The translations under genes and the position numbers were made by a program. The notes beneath the pieces are model-generated. The model was not told the DNA's origin, searched no databases, and worked only from the letters and a program-made list of their open reading frames with translations. A DNA stretch of 5,976 nt from contig CBFCZU010000256.1 in assembly GCA_965602635.1 (NCBI GenBank), forward strand, positions 1 to 5,976, in the 5' to 3' direction. This stretch comes from CBFCZU01 sp965602635. GTDB taxonomy: Bacteria > Planctomycetota > Phycisphaerae > SM23-33. Positions within the stretch are counted from its first letter, which is position 1. Each line of letters opens with the position of its first letter. Below, one piece after another: positions 1 through 5,976 of the stretch.

Positions 1-2187
1 GAAGTCGTCCACCTTGCTCATGTCCCCCATCTGCGGCGAGCGCGTCTTGCCGACAGCGAGTTGGTCGGCCTTGATGGTCCAGGCGCCGACGCTCAGGCTC
101 AGCAGCGCGCCCGTGCCCGGGCGGACATCCACGGCGCCTATGGGTCTGCCCTTGCCTCTCTCGGCTCCCGATCCGCCGCGACCGGCGGCGGGGGTGGTGA
201 TCTTGGCCGCCGGGGCCAGGCGGTCTCGGAATCGCTCGGGTAGCTTCAGCCCGCGCGGGCCGTAGTGGAGCGTGCGTCTGCCCGCCTCAAACGCGCCGAT
301 GTCCGGCGCTTTGCCCGCGAAGTCGTCGTTGACGCCGGGGATGCGGCAGCCGGCGTCCACGATGGCGGACCCCGGCGCGGGACGCAGGTCGACGGTCTCG
401 GGCAGGTACAGCTTCGTCTTGTCCTGCGCGTGGTCCGGTTCGTCGGCCCGGACGAAGACGCCGTAGTCCGCGATCGCCAGCCCGTGCGTTTCCAGGCCCG
501 TCTTTCCGACCAACTCCTTCAGCGACGCGCACGCGAGCTTGCCGCGCCTCCGCGTGACCACGAAGGGCTTGGCGACGGACTTGCCCACGCGGTAGCCGTT
601 GTAGTCGAGAAGGCTGTTGGCGTCCTCGAAGCGGATGTTGAGCACCGGCAGCTTGGCGTCCCTGGGTGTCAGTGGCTCGCCCGGGCCCATGAAAAGGTTG
701 TTCCGGACGTTCACGTAGTCCAGGCTCAGTGCCATGGTCCAATGGCAGGTCAGCGTGTTGTGCAGGAAGATCACGTTGTCGCCGTGCGTGGCCTTCAGGG
801 CCGTGTGGCCGCGAAGAGCGTTGTAGACGATGTTGCGGATGAAGTAGACGGGTCCGGCGAAAACAGGCTGGACCGACAACGGGGCGCCCAGGCTGTTGAA
901 GCAGCGGTTCCGCAGCACGCGGATGTTGTACAGCCCGCCGTCGGACTCGATGAAGTTGTCGCAGATGTTGAACAGGTCGTTGTTGTAGATGTCGATCGCG
1001 TAGGCCTGCAGGTGGAATTGCGGGTCCGGGTGGGCGCTGGTGTTGACGTTGATGGCGTCCCAGAAGCGGTCGGCGCGGTTGAAGCCGATCGCGTGTCCGC
1101 TGCCCAGCACGTTCACGGCGTAGCCGGCCCGGCTGCGTCCCCAGGCGGCGCCGGCCTCGCGGTGGAACTGATCGCCGTCGTTGGTGCCGATGAACACGTT
1201 GTCCAGGATGGTGAAGTCACGGCAGCGGCCATCCAAGCCCAGGATGCCGTTGCCGACGTTCTCGAAGATGCAGTTCCTCACCGTCAGCCCGCGGCAGCCG
1301 CCGACGCGCCAGAGTCCGGCCCGGATGGCGATGAACGCGTTACGGAACGTCAAGCCCTCGAAGTACAGATGGTCGGCCGCCATCACGTTCAGGAGGCAGA
1401 ACGCCGGCGCGTCGCCTTTGGGGTTACCGCCGTCGATGATCGCCTCGCCGTCGCCGGCGGCCACGATGGCGATGGGCTTGACCTCCTCGCCGCCGAAGCT
1501 CAGTACCTGCGTGCCGAACATCCAGAAGGGCGTCGGGTCGCGGTAGTTGAACCGGTCGCCCCGATGGGTGCCGCCGTGCACGAGGATCGTGTCGCCGGGG
1601 CGGGCGTGGTCGTAGGAGACGTTGTAGTTGTCGCACCACGGGTCGTAGCCATTCACCGCCCCCATGATCGTCCTGAAAGCCGGCTTCTTCTTGCCGCCCT
1701 GCCAGTCCGGCGGGTAGACGTGCCGCATCCGCCCGCCAAGCGTGGGCTTCGGCACGGCTCGCGTGCTGCACGTCAGCTCCCGCACGGCCGGGCCCTGCAC
1801 GCCGTCGGGGTCGGTCATCTCCAGACGCACCTCATATTCCGTGCCGGGCTCCAGGTCGAGGGCCGAGCCGACGAACGCCTCGGGCACCGGCCAGCCCCCG
1901 TGACGCGTGCCGTCGCTCAGCTTGCGGCTTTCCAGCCGCCGACCCTTGCCGACGCGGTACAGCGGCAGGCTTTCGCGCCAAACTTGCGTGTCCTTCCTGC
2001 GGTACTTGACGCTCACCGAAGCATTGCGGTTGTGATCCCCGGAGATTCGCCACTCGAATCCCAGGCAGATCAGTGTCGCCGGTTCCGCGATCAACTCGCC
2101 GGGCTTGACCGCATCCTCGGCGCGGCCTGTAACGGCTGCAGCCAGAACCAGCCCCGCGCAGACGGTGTGTGCTCGGATACCATACAT
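1..2187 (-). CDS. Secreted right-handed parallel beta-helix protein, C-terminus beyond window
   Basis: The minus-strand frame is open for 729 codons from ATG at 2187 to the window edge, so the C-terminus is missing. Residues 1 to about 24 form a signal peptide (Arg/His start, hydrophobic LVLAAAV, likely cut after GRA), which predicts export. Residues about 30-150 look like a fibronectin-III-type beta-sandwich, with the typical LEPGTEYEVRL stretch. ARPGDTILVHGG at 195-206 opens the parallel beta-helix. Its coils carry repeated Asn-rich turns, for example TVRNCIFENV near residue 305 and VNVRNNLFMG up to about 501. DIGAFE at 629-634 is the usual closing motif of this protein class. A Gly/Ala/Arg-rich linker and a further, unidentified segment follow. 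Such folds occur in pectate-lyase-like, alginate-epimerase-like and NosD-like proteins. No catalytic site could be assigned, so substrate and activity are unknown. The gene follows the VOC gene by 48 bases and is probably co-transcribed. Confidence 0.85.
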   Translation of the reverse strand, partial: MYGIRAHTVCAGLVLAAAVTGRAEDAVKPGELIAEPATLICLGFEWRISGDHNRNASVSVKYRRKDTQVWRESLPLYRVGKGRRLESRKLSDGTRHGGWPVPEAFVGSALDLEPGTEYEVRLEMTDPDGVQGPAVRELTCSTRAVPKPTLGGRMRHVYPPDWQGGKKKPAFRTIMGAVNGYDPWCDNYNVSYDHARPGDTILVHGGTHRGDRFNYRDPTPFWMFGTQVLSFGGEEVKPIAIVAAGDGEAIIDGGNPKGDAPAFCLLNVMAADHLYFEGLTFRNAFIAIRAGLWRVGGCRGLTVRNCIFENVGNGILGLDGRCRDFTILDNVFIGTNDGDQFHREAGAAWGRSRAGYAVNVLGSGHAIGFNRADRFWDAINVNTSAHPDPQFHLQAYAIDIYNNDLFNICDNFIESDGGLYNIRVLRNRCFNSLGAPLSVQPVFAGPVYFIRNIVYNALRGHTALKATHGDNVIFLHNTLTCHWTMALSLDYVNVRNNLFMGPGEPLTPRDAKLPVLNIRFEDANSLLDYNGYRVGKSVAKPFVVTRRRGKLACASLKELVGKTGLETHGLAIADYGVFVRADEPDHAQDKTKLYLPETVDLRPAPGSAIVDAGCRIPGVNDDFAGKAPDIGAFEAGRRTLHYGPRGLKLPERFRDRLAPAAKITTPAAGRGGSGAERGKGRPIGAVDVRPGTGALLSLSVGAWTIKADQLAVGKTRSPQMGDMSKVDDF

Positions 2188-2193
2188 GCCGTG

Positions 2194-2204
2194 CTCTTCC
2201 TTTT
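2194..2204 (-). promoter_or_regulatory. Ribosome-binding site of the beta-helix gene
   Basis: On the minus strand this reads AAAAGGAAGAG, a good Shine-Dalgarno match ending 6 bases before the ATG at 2187, with its AAGGA core about 10 bases away. It decides between two in-frame ATGs. The other, at 2220, would add 11 polar residues (MSPESQKEEHG) ahead of the signal peptide and has only a weak upstream match. The 2187 start also places the hydrophobic signal segment normally. Confidence 0.6.
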
Positions 2205-2235
2205 GGCTTTCAGGCGACATGGCCGGACCTGATTT

Positions 2236-2598
2236 CTACGTTGGGGACCAAAGCCCGAGGCGATTGCCGTTCGTGTCCTTGAACAGCGCATAGAAGCCCC
2301 ATTCACCGATCCCTGTCTTGTCTCGCACAACAGAACCGCCGGCGGCCTTGATTGCCTCAAGGGCTGCCGGAATGTCCTCCACGCGGAGGTAGAGCAGAAC
2401 GCCGCCCTCTTGTGGCTGCTCCGTGGGACTGAAACCGCCCCCGAGCTTGCCCTCACCGGCACTGAACATCAAGTAGTCGCCCGAGGGCTCGAATGTCCAC
2501 CGGAAGACAGAACCATAGAAGGCCCGGGCTTTCTGCAGATCGGGCGCGGGAATCTCCACGTGGCAGATCGTCGCCGGTTGCTTCGCTCCGTCTGGCAT
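2236..2598 (-). CDS. VOC (glyoxalase/bleomycin-resistance fold) family protein
   Basis: This is a complete 120-residue protein, the usual size of a single-chain VOC protein made of two beta-alpha-beta-beta-beta modules. Module one starts at CHVEIPAPD (12-20) and includes the helix with FYGSVFRW (27-34). Module two starts at VLLYLRVEDI (67-76), followed by a helix and GFYALFKDTNGNRLGLW (101-117). His13 is at the usual first metal-ligand position. The C-terminal Glu common in glyoxalase I is absent, since the motif ends GNRLGLW, as in many uncharacterised VOC proteins. It is therefore not called a glyoxalase, and no substrate can be given. It has no signal peptide and should be cytoplasmic, unlike its neighbours. 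The start at 2598 is firm: a Shine-Dalgarno sits just upstream, an in-frame stop lies at 2647-2649, and no other start codon lies between. The gene ends in TAG. Confidence 0.9.
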   Translation of the reverse strand: MPDGAKQPATICHVEIPAPDLQKARAFYGSVFRWTFEPSGDYLMFSAGEGKLGGGFSPTEQPQEGGVLLYLRVEDIPAALEAIKAAGGSVVRDKTGIGEWGFYALFKDTNGNRLGLWSPT

Positions 2599-2604
2599 TT
2601 CACG

Positions 2605-2615
2605 TTCCTTCCTCT
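2605..2615 (-). promoter_or_regulatory. Ribosome-binding site of the VOC gene
   Basis: The minus strand reads AGAGGAAGGAA, a strong purine-rich Shine-Dalgarno ending 6 bases before the ATG at 2598. Its strength suggests the VOC gene is translated independently rather than by coupling to the lyase gene, whose stop lies 98 bases upstream. No convincing -35/-10 promoter was seen in that 98-base gap. Confidence 0.6.
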
Positions 2616-2696
2616 GGATCCGGCATGCTTTCGGGGCTGTCGCGGCTCATGTCGTCGTCGGCTCTGATGACGCATTCTCCATCATGGTACCAAGGG

Positions 2697-3581
2697 CTAC
2701 TTCTCGGGGAACAAGGCTGTCCCGAGCCGGCTGGGGTCGGTTCTGTTCTTGGCGGTTCCGCGCCATACAGCGCAGCCCGCCTGCTTGCCGGGCGCGTCGA
2801 GGTCGTTGCACGCCACGTCGAAGCCGATCGTCTTGCCCTTGAAGCTGTCGTACCCGCCCATATTCCAGCCGGACAGGGCGATCTCGACGGCGTAGCCTCC
2901 CTCGAACTTCTTGACGGCCTTCTGGATGTGCCGCTTCAGCCCGATGACGTAGATTCTGCCGGCCGCGTCGACGACGATCCGCCGATCGTCAGCATTGTAT
3001 GCCGTCTCGCGGTCGTTGCGGTAGTCGAGGAACAGCTCGACGGAGTCGTTCTCACAAGGCTTCTCCGATTCCGCCCTCACGTCGTCGTCCATGACCCGGA
3101 AGGCCACGTAGAGGTTGTGCCCGTCCCACACCGCGTCGAATGCGGCTTGGTTGTCGAAGTCGCCTCCGGTGGCCTTCTCGATACTGTTGCCCGGCTTCCA
3201 GAACGCCTCGTCGAGCACGCCGTCGACCTTGACCTTCTCGCGAATTCTCCTGACGCGCAGGACTTCTGGCCCGGGAGGGGCGATGCGAAGTCGGAAGGCT
3301 CGTTCAGCCGTCTCCGGGGCATTGGCGTCGGAATCGACGACCTCGGCGATGAACGAACCGTCGAACTCTTGGGCGGGGGACCCGGTCAGCAGACCGTCGA
3401 GCCGCAGTTCCAGGCCCCGAGGCAGCTTCGAGCCGCGCTGGATCCGCCAGTACAGGGGCGCGTTGCCGCCGGATGCTCGAAGCGGGTGCGTGTAGAGCTT
3501 CCCGACCGTGCCCCTGGGAAGCGATGTCTGCGCGACCAACGGCGTGCTGTCCTCCTCCACCCGCGCGATCAGTTCTCTCAT
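2697..3581 (-). CDS. C-terminal fragment of the lyase-like gene: Ig-like (He_PIG) plus CBM9-like domain
   Basis: The fragment is 294 residues if counted from the first ATG at 3581, ending in TAG. Residues about 20-102 are an Ig-like putative domain of the He_PIG type: LPRGTVGKLY, ASGGNAPLYWRI, LPRGLELRLDGLLTGSP, and a final strand FRLRI. Residues about 108-292 match the CBM9-like sugar-binding fold: VDGVLDEAFW (119-128), VWDGHNLYVAFRVMDDDV (151-168), ENDSVELFLDYRND (177-190), GYAVEIALSGWN (229-240) and IGFDVACND (252-260). Such domains bind carbohydrate and usually sit at the end of secreted enzymes. There is no signal peptide and no good ribosome-binding site before 3581, and an in-frame TGA lies at 3597-3599. 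This piece is therefore best read as the displaced C-terminus of the upstream gene. A separate gene starting at 3581 is possible but less likely. Confidence 0.8.
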   Translation of the reverse strand: MRELIARVEEDSTPLVAQTSLPRGTVGKLYTHPLRASGGNAPLYWRIQRGSKLPRGLELRLDGLLTGSPAQEFDGSFIAEVVDSDANAPETAERAFRLRIAPPGPEVLRVRRIREKVKVDGVLDEAFWKPGNSIEKATGGDFDNQAAFDAVWDGHNLYVAFRVMDDDVRAESEKPCENDSVELFLDYRNDRETAYNADDRRIVVDAAGRIYVIGLKRHIQKAVKKFEGGYAVEIALSGWNMGGYDSFKGKTIGFDVACNDLDAPGKQAGCAVWRGTAKNRTDPSRLGTALFPEK

Positions 3582-3606
3582 GTCCGTCGCCCGCGCTCAC
3601 CCGCTC
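3579..3606 (-). other. Frameshift region in the lyase-like gene
   Basis: The upstream frame is convincing through TNRWRFERVS and the downstream frame from MRELIARVEED. The downstream frame has a TGA at 3597-3599, so the switch must occur at or below about 3600. It needs one extra base (or two missing bases) relative to an intact gene. No classical slippery heptamer was seen; the local sequence is a G/C-rich run around GCGCGGGCGACGG. The exact site cannot be fixed without an intact homologue. Confidence 0.65.
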
Positions 3607-3975
3607 AAACCGCCACCGATTCGTGCCGGTGTCCACGCCAGGGAAGGTGAAGTGGAGCACACTCTCGATGTGCCCTCGCATGCTCGCGCCGCTCTTGCCC
3701 CGGTAGGCGAAGCCCAACTCGTCCAGCCCCAGGTTACGCACACCGGTGCAGTACATCAACAAAGCGCCCGGGGTCGAGGTCATCTTGCTGAACTCCTCCC
3801 TGTAGAATCCCAGGTCGCAGAGGTACTTGTCAAAGTACCACTGGATGCTGCCGTGCGTAGCCCAAGTCTTGCGGATCAGTTCCTCGTCCCGCAGAGCGAC
3901 GGCCATCAGGTTGGCGCTGAGCTTCCAGGGGAAGATGATGTTCGGTAGCCAGTTCGTGCGCGTGTATCTGCCGTT
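3600..3975 (-). pseudogene. Middle fragment of the lyase-like gene, downstream of the TAG
   Basis: This segment is in the same frame as the N-terminal fragment and starts right after the TAG, reading NGRYTRTNWLPNIIFPW. About 125 codons look like a real structured domain: TNW and FPWKLSANLM, then DKYLCDLGFYREEFSKM, then GVRNLGLDELGF. The Asn-Trp pair and the GFYREEFSKM region occupy places where toroid lyases often carry conserved Asn and Tyr/Glu motifs, but catalytic roles are not proven here. The first internal ATG is at 3906. The frame stays open to 3304, but beyond about 3600 it turns into Gly/Arg/His-rich sequence that overlaps the better Ig-like frame, so that tail is not real. The left boundary is approximate. 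Confidence 0.6.
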
Positions 3976-3978
3976 CTA
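3976..3978 (-). other. Premature in-frame TAG stop within the lyase-like gene
   Basis: On the plus strand the bases are cta, read as TAG on the coding strand. The frame is protein-like on both sides, DYARYDG before and NGRYTRTNW after, with no new ribosome-binding site or plausible start nearby. A single base change would restore a sense codon such as TGG, CAG, AAG or GAG. Confidence 0.75.
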
Positions 3979-4458
3979 GCCATCATAGCGGGCGTAATCG
4001 CGCTCGTTGTTGTAGACGCTCGTGTCGTACGTCCCGCCGGGCTTGATGGCGTAACGGATGTACTCGCGAAACTCTGTCTCGACTGCGGCCCGCTGCTGGT
4101 CGGACAACTCGTCGTAGAGGATGTCATACGCCAACACGTGGAACTCCATCGCCGCGTCGAGAGGGTGCGGCGAGGAGATCACTCGCAAGAGCTTCTCCGT
4201 CTGGGCGGCGCCGGCCTCCGCGTCGCCCATGACGGCGTAGCGGAACAGCTCCTGTGCGTCCGTGCAGCGCCCCCGCTGGGTGGTCATCTGCTCGTAGGCC
4301 TTCTCCGCCCAAGGCTCGACGGCCACCTTGCGCTGCATCTCGGCGAGGTCCTTCTTCGTCCACAGGACGAACGGATGCTCGGTCTTCGAGACGTCTGCCG
4401 CCGCCAGAACCACGATCAGAAGCCCGAGCATCGCCAAGGGAGTGTTCATTACGCGCAT
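3976..4458 (-). CDS. N-terminal fragment of the lyase-like gene (signal peptide and first helices)
   Basis: This reading frame has 160 codons and ends at the premature TAG. Residues 1 to about 21 form a clear signal peptide (MRVMN, then the hydrophobic LAMLGLLIVVLAAA). HPFVLWTKKDLAEM at 28-41 is the kind of opening seen in heparinase/alginate-lyase-like proteins. The rest is mostly predicted helix (PWAEKAYEQM, AGAAQTEKLL, FHVLAYDILYDELSDQQ), fitting the first hairpins of an alpha/alpha toroid. It ends DYARYDG at the stop. The start is supported by AAAGGA at 4466-4471. A second in-frame ATG three codons in gives nearly the same protein. If only this piece is made, it would be an exported fragment lacking the conserved downstream part, and probably inactive. 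Confidence 0.75.
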   Translation of the reverse strand: MRVMNTPLAMLGLLIVVLAAADVSKTEHPFVLWTKKDLAEMQRKVAVEPWAEKAYEQMTTQRGRCTDAQELFRYAVMGDAEAGAAQTEKLLRVISSPHPLDAAMEFHVLAYDILYDELSDQQRAAVETEFREYIRYAIKPGGTYDTSVYNNERDYARYDG

Positions 4459-4600
4459 GATCGTGTCCTTTCGCCAGGATCGGCCGCGCGATCAGTCCGT
4501 GCTGGTGACATCCACCGACACCACCGCCCATAGCACAGCGGCCGGCCCCACGACGGCCTCGGGCAGGCAGATATGCATCTTCGCCGGGTCGCTGTTCCGA
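4459..4600 (-). other. Intergenic gap between propeller and lyase-like genes, with one doubtful 28-codon frame
   Basis: The gap of 142 bases holds the lyase ribosome-binding site and no terminator-like hairpin with a U-run, consistent with read-through transcription. A short minus-strand frame at 4492-4578 (ATG to TGA) would give a 28-residue peptide with a hydrophobic middle (AVVGPAAVLWAVVSV). It lacks a good Shine-Dalgarno and is easily explained by chance in GC-rich DNA, so it is not called as a gene. Confidence 0.4.
4466..4471 (-). promoter_or_regulatory. Ribosome-binding site of the lyase-like gene
   Basis: The minus strand reads AAAGGA, 7 bases before the ATG at 4458. It supports that start and shows that the 5' end of the broken gene still has normal translation signals. 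Confidence 0.55.
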
Positions 4601-5976
4601 TCACTTCGCCCGCAGATCGTAGCACAGGAGACGGCCGTCTTCGCTGCGTTCCAGGAGGTAGCCGGCCACCACGGGGTACTCCATGGTCACCTCGTAGGCG
4701 TTGGTGAACTCGTTCTTGTCCAGCGAGCCGGGGAGTCTTCGGATCTCGCCGCCGGAGGCCCGCCAGAGCTTCCACGGGTGCCGTCCGCCGTGCCGGGGCC
4801 CGTGATTGCAGTTCCAGCGGGTGATGATCTTGTCGCCGATCAGGTACCAGAGCCCGCCGATCTTGTCGGCCTCGCCGCCCTCGTTGACGTGCTCGGCGAG
4901 GATCTTCCCGTTATCCTGCCGGAGGGCAAGGAAACGGCCTGGGACGTCGCGACCGTGGCCGTCGGTGTACAGGTACGCCAAGCCGTCGCGCATCGTGTAG
5001 CGATACCGGGCTTCGGAGTCCATCCAGCAGGCGATGCCGTTAGGCAGCTCGAACGGCATCTTCCAGGCAAGCTCGGCCTTCTGCGGCGTGATGCGGACCG
5101 CGCCGAAGTAGCCCGGGACGCGCTCGCCGCTGCGGGCCTTGCCGGAGTTGAGGTTCACGTTCACCAGCACGTGCGTGGGCGACGGCGATAGCGTGAAGAA
5201 GCTGCCGCCCAGGCCGTCGACCTTCCACAGTTCCTTGCCGTCTTGCGGGTCCAGCAGGCGCATCTGCCCTGTCGTGTTGGCCGTCAGGACGTACTCCCGG
5301 TCGCCGTGGCGCCAGATGCTCGGCGTGGCGAGGTGCGAGCCGACGCCTTCGGCCTCCCAGCGCACCTTGCCGGTCCGCACGTCCAGCCCGCGGAGCGTGC
5401 CCCTGCTGAACGTCGCCGCGACCAGCGTGTCCCCGGCGACCGTCAACGATGTGTGCCAGGCCGGGCTGCGCGGATAGGCGAACTTGCGCTGGGCCAGGCT
5501 AGCCAGGACATCCTCCCGTTGTTGAACGAGCCTCTTGTGGGCCTCGCCGATGTCGGACTGCCAGAGCTTCCTGCCCGTCTCGGCGTCGTAGGCAAACAGC
5601 CGGCCCGTCGAGCCCATCGCGAAGACCCTCCCGTCGCTGTAGACCGGCGCGACCTGGAAGCCCGCGCGCTTGCCCCCGCCGGTGAGGACTCCTCCCTTCT
5701 CGGCCGCCAGCCAGCGGGTGTGCCCCGTGTGGAAGTTCATACACACGACGATATCCTCGGCGTCCACGCGCACCTTGGCCGGGACGCCGTCGGGGAAGTC
5801 GCACTCGAAGAACGGACCCGTCGGCCGGAAGGAGGCGGCGAAGACCTTCCCGTCGGCGACGATCGCCCCGGCCCAGTTGCCCGGGTGGCGCCCCGCCTTC
5901 GGCCCGAGGTACTTGAGGATTTGCTCGCCGGACCGGAAGCTCTTGCCGAACGGCGTGCCCTGCTTGCAGATTCCCA
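4601..5976 (-). CDS. PQQ-binding-like beta-propeller repeat protein, N-terminus beyond window
   Basis: The frame is open from the window edge (first full codon at 5974) to TGA at 4601, giving 457 residues with the N-terminus missing. The first ATG/GTG inside the window is not the true start, because protein-like sequence (NWAGAIVADGKVFAASF) precedes it. Propeller blades show as repeats of the PQQ/BamB type, a turn with TG or DG followed by a strand ending in Trp: FHTGHTRW (about 81-88), AYDAETGRKLW (128-138), DVRTGKVRW (198-206) and LLDPQDGKELW (240-250), with a weaker LALRQDNGK near 349-357. The chain ends with a strand, LLCYDLRAK. No CxxCH haem motif or quinoprotein dehydrogenase active site was recognised, so a binding or scaffold role is more likely than alcohol oxidation, though the missing N-terminus leaves this open. 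Such proteins are usually exported; the signal peptide would lie outside the window. It is the most upstream gene of the apparent operon. Confidence 0.85.
   Translation of the reverse strand, partial: GICKQGTPFGKSFRSGEQILKYLGPKAGRHPGNWAGAIVADGKVFAASFRPTGPFFECDFPDGVPAKVRVDAEDIVVCMNFHTGHTRWLAAEKGGVLTGGGKRAGFQVAPVYSDGRVFAMGSTGRLFAYDAETGRKLWQSDIGEAHKRLVQQREDVLASLAQRKFAYPRSPAWHTSLTVAGDTLVAATFSRGTLRGLDVRTGKVRWEAEGVGSHLATPSIWRHGDREYVLTANTTGQMRLLDPQDGKELWKVDGLGGSFFTLSPSPTHVLVNVNLNSGKARSGERVPGYFGAVRITPQKAELAWKMPFELPNGIACWMDSEARYRYTMRDGLAYLYTDGHGRDVPGRFLALRQDNGKILAEHVNEGGEADKIGGLWYLIGDKIITRWNCNHGPRHGGRHPWKLWRASGGEIRRLPGSLDKNEFTNAYEVTMEYPVVAGYLLERSEDGRLLCYDLRAK

Larger units (their letters stand above)
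2697..4458 (-). pseudogene. Secreted lyase-like protein (heparinase/alginate-lyase type) with Ig-like and CBM9-like domains, interrupted twice
   Basis: Three minus-strand segments join into one protein of about 585 residues: signal peptide, all-helical lyase-like region, Ig-like (He_PIG type) domain and CBM9-like domain. Segment one (4458-3979) ends at an in-frame TAG (3976-3978). The same frame carries on directly with well-formed protein to about 3600, then coding passes to another frame, which runs to the TAG at 2697. The first segment alone has a signal peptide and the last alone has a carbohydrate-binding module, so neither makes sense as a separate gene. The N-terminal HPFVLWTKKDLAEM stretch resembles the start of alpha/alpha-toroid polysaccharide lyases. 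A typical heparinase II/III beta-sandwich is not seen after the helical part. The intact protein would be exported and bind or cleave a polysaccharide; the substrate is unknown. The lesions may be real inactivation or sequence errors. Lyase assignment is moderate; CBM9-like and Ig-like assignments are stronger. Confidence 0.7.

Noticed and set aside
265..2232. Plus-strand open frame of 655 codons
   Set aside because: Its codons are exactly in register with those of the minus-strand beta-helix gene, so it stays open simply because the real gene avoids TTA, CTA and TCA codons. The predicted protein is Val/Asp/Ala/Arg-rich with no domain, while the minus frame has a signal peptide, beta-helix motifs and a ribosome-binding site.
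2091..2462. Minus-strand frame of 123 codons overlapping both the VOC and beta-helix genes
   Set aside because: It is Arg/Ser/Pro-rich and overlaps two well-supported genes in another frame. It is a by-product of GC-rich coding sequence.
3304..3578. Continuation of the middle lyase frame below the frameshift
   Set aside because: The sequence turns into Gly/Arg/His/Ala-rich, domain-free protein, while the alternative frame over the same bases encodes a clear Ig-like domain.
2493..3650. Plus-strand open frame of 385 codons
   Set aside because: It is again in register with, and complementary to, the CBM9/Ig coding frame on the minus strand. No domain is recognisable.
4478..4493. Short inverted repeat GATCG / CGATC with a 6-base loop upstream of the lyase-like gene
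   Set aside because: A 5-base stem is too short to separate from chance in GC-rich DNA and has no U-run, so it is not called as a terminator or regulator.
4328..5191. Plus-strand open frame of 287 codons
   Set aside because: It lies antisense to the propeller gene in the mirrored codon register, crosses the start of the lyase-like gene, and has no recognisable motif.
1..5976. CRISPR arrays, tRNA/rRNA genes, insertion sequences or long repeats
   Set aside because: No regularly spaced repeats, transposase-like frames, tRNA-like folds or terminal inverted repeats were seen; nearly all of the window is coding on the minus strand.

Overview
The window is GC-rich and holds four genes, all on the minus strand, so transcription runs from high to low coordinates. 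No plus-strand gene is supported. In transcription order they are: a PQQ-type beta-propeller protein (5' end outside the window), a secreted polysaccharide-lyase-like protein fused to an Ig-like domain and a CBM9-like domain (broken by an in-frame stop and a frameshift), a small VOC/glyoxalase-fold protein, and a large secreted parallel beta-helix protein (3' end outside the window). The first and last genes run off the window edges. The last is easy to miss because it has no stop codon inside the window.

The gene content suggests a free-living bacterium that degrades polysaccharides. Secreted beta-helix proteins with a terminal DIGAFE motif, stand-alone PQQ propellers and CBM9-tailed enzymes are typical of Planctomycetota, Lentisphaerota and related PVC lineages. 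This assignment is inferred from protein style and base composition. No rRNA, tRNA or marker gene confirms it, and no SusC/SusD pair is present, so a classical Bacteroidetes locus is not indicated.

Layout: 4601-5976 PQQ propeller; 4459-4600 a gap holding the lyase ribosome-binding site; 2697-4458 the broken lyase gene; 2600-2696 a gap with the VOC ribosome-binding site; 2236-2598 the VOC gene; 2188-2235 a short gap; 1-2187 the beta-helix gene. The same orientation and short gaps (about 140, 100 and 50 bases) fit one transcription unit. No intrinsic terminator with a U-run was seen between the genes.

Together the proteins read as an envelope or extracellular carbohydrate-processing set: a lyase-like enzyme with its own binding module, a beta-helix protein of the kind that binds or cleaves polysaccharide, and a propeller protein of unknown role. 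The VOC protein, which lacks a signal peptide, is the only evident cytoplasmic member. The most notable observation is the lyase gene. Its reading frame continues convincingly past a TAG at 3976-3978, then shifts by one base near 3580-3606 into the Ig/CBM9 part. It is therefore a recent pseudogene, a gene carrying two sequence errors, or a recoded gene. The last is least likely, because TAG is also the ordinary stop codon of two reading frames here. I see no convincing evidence of a wholly new system.
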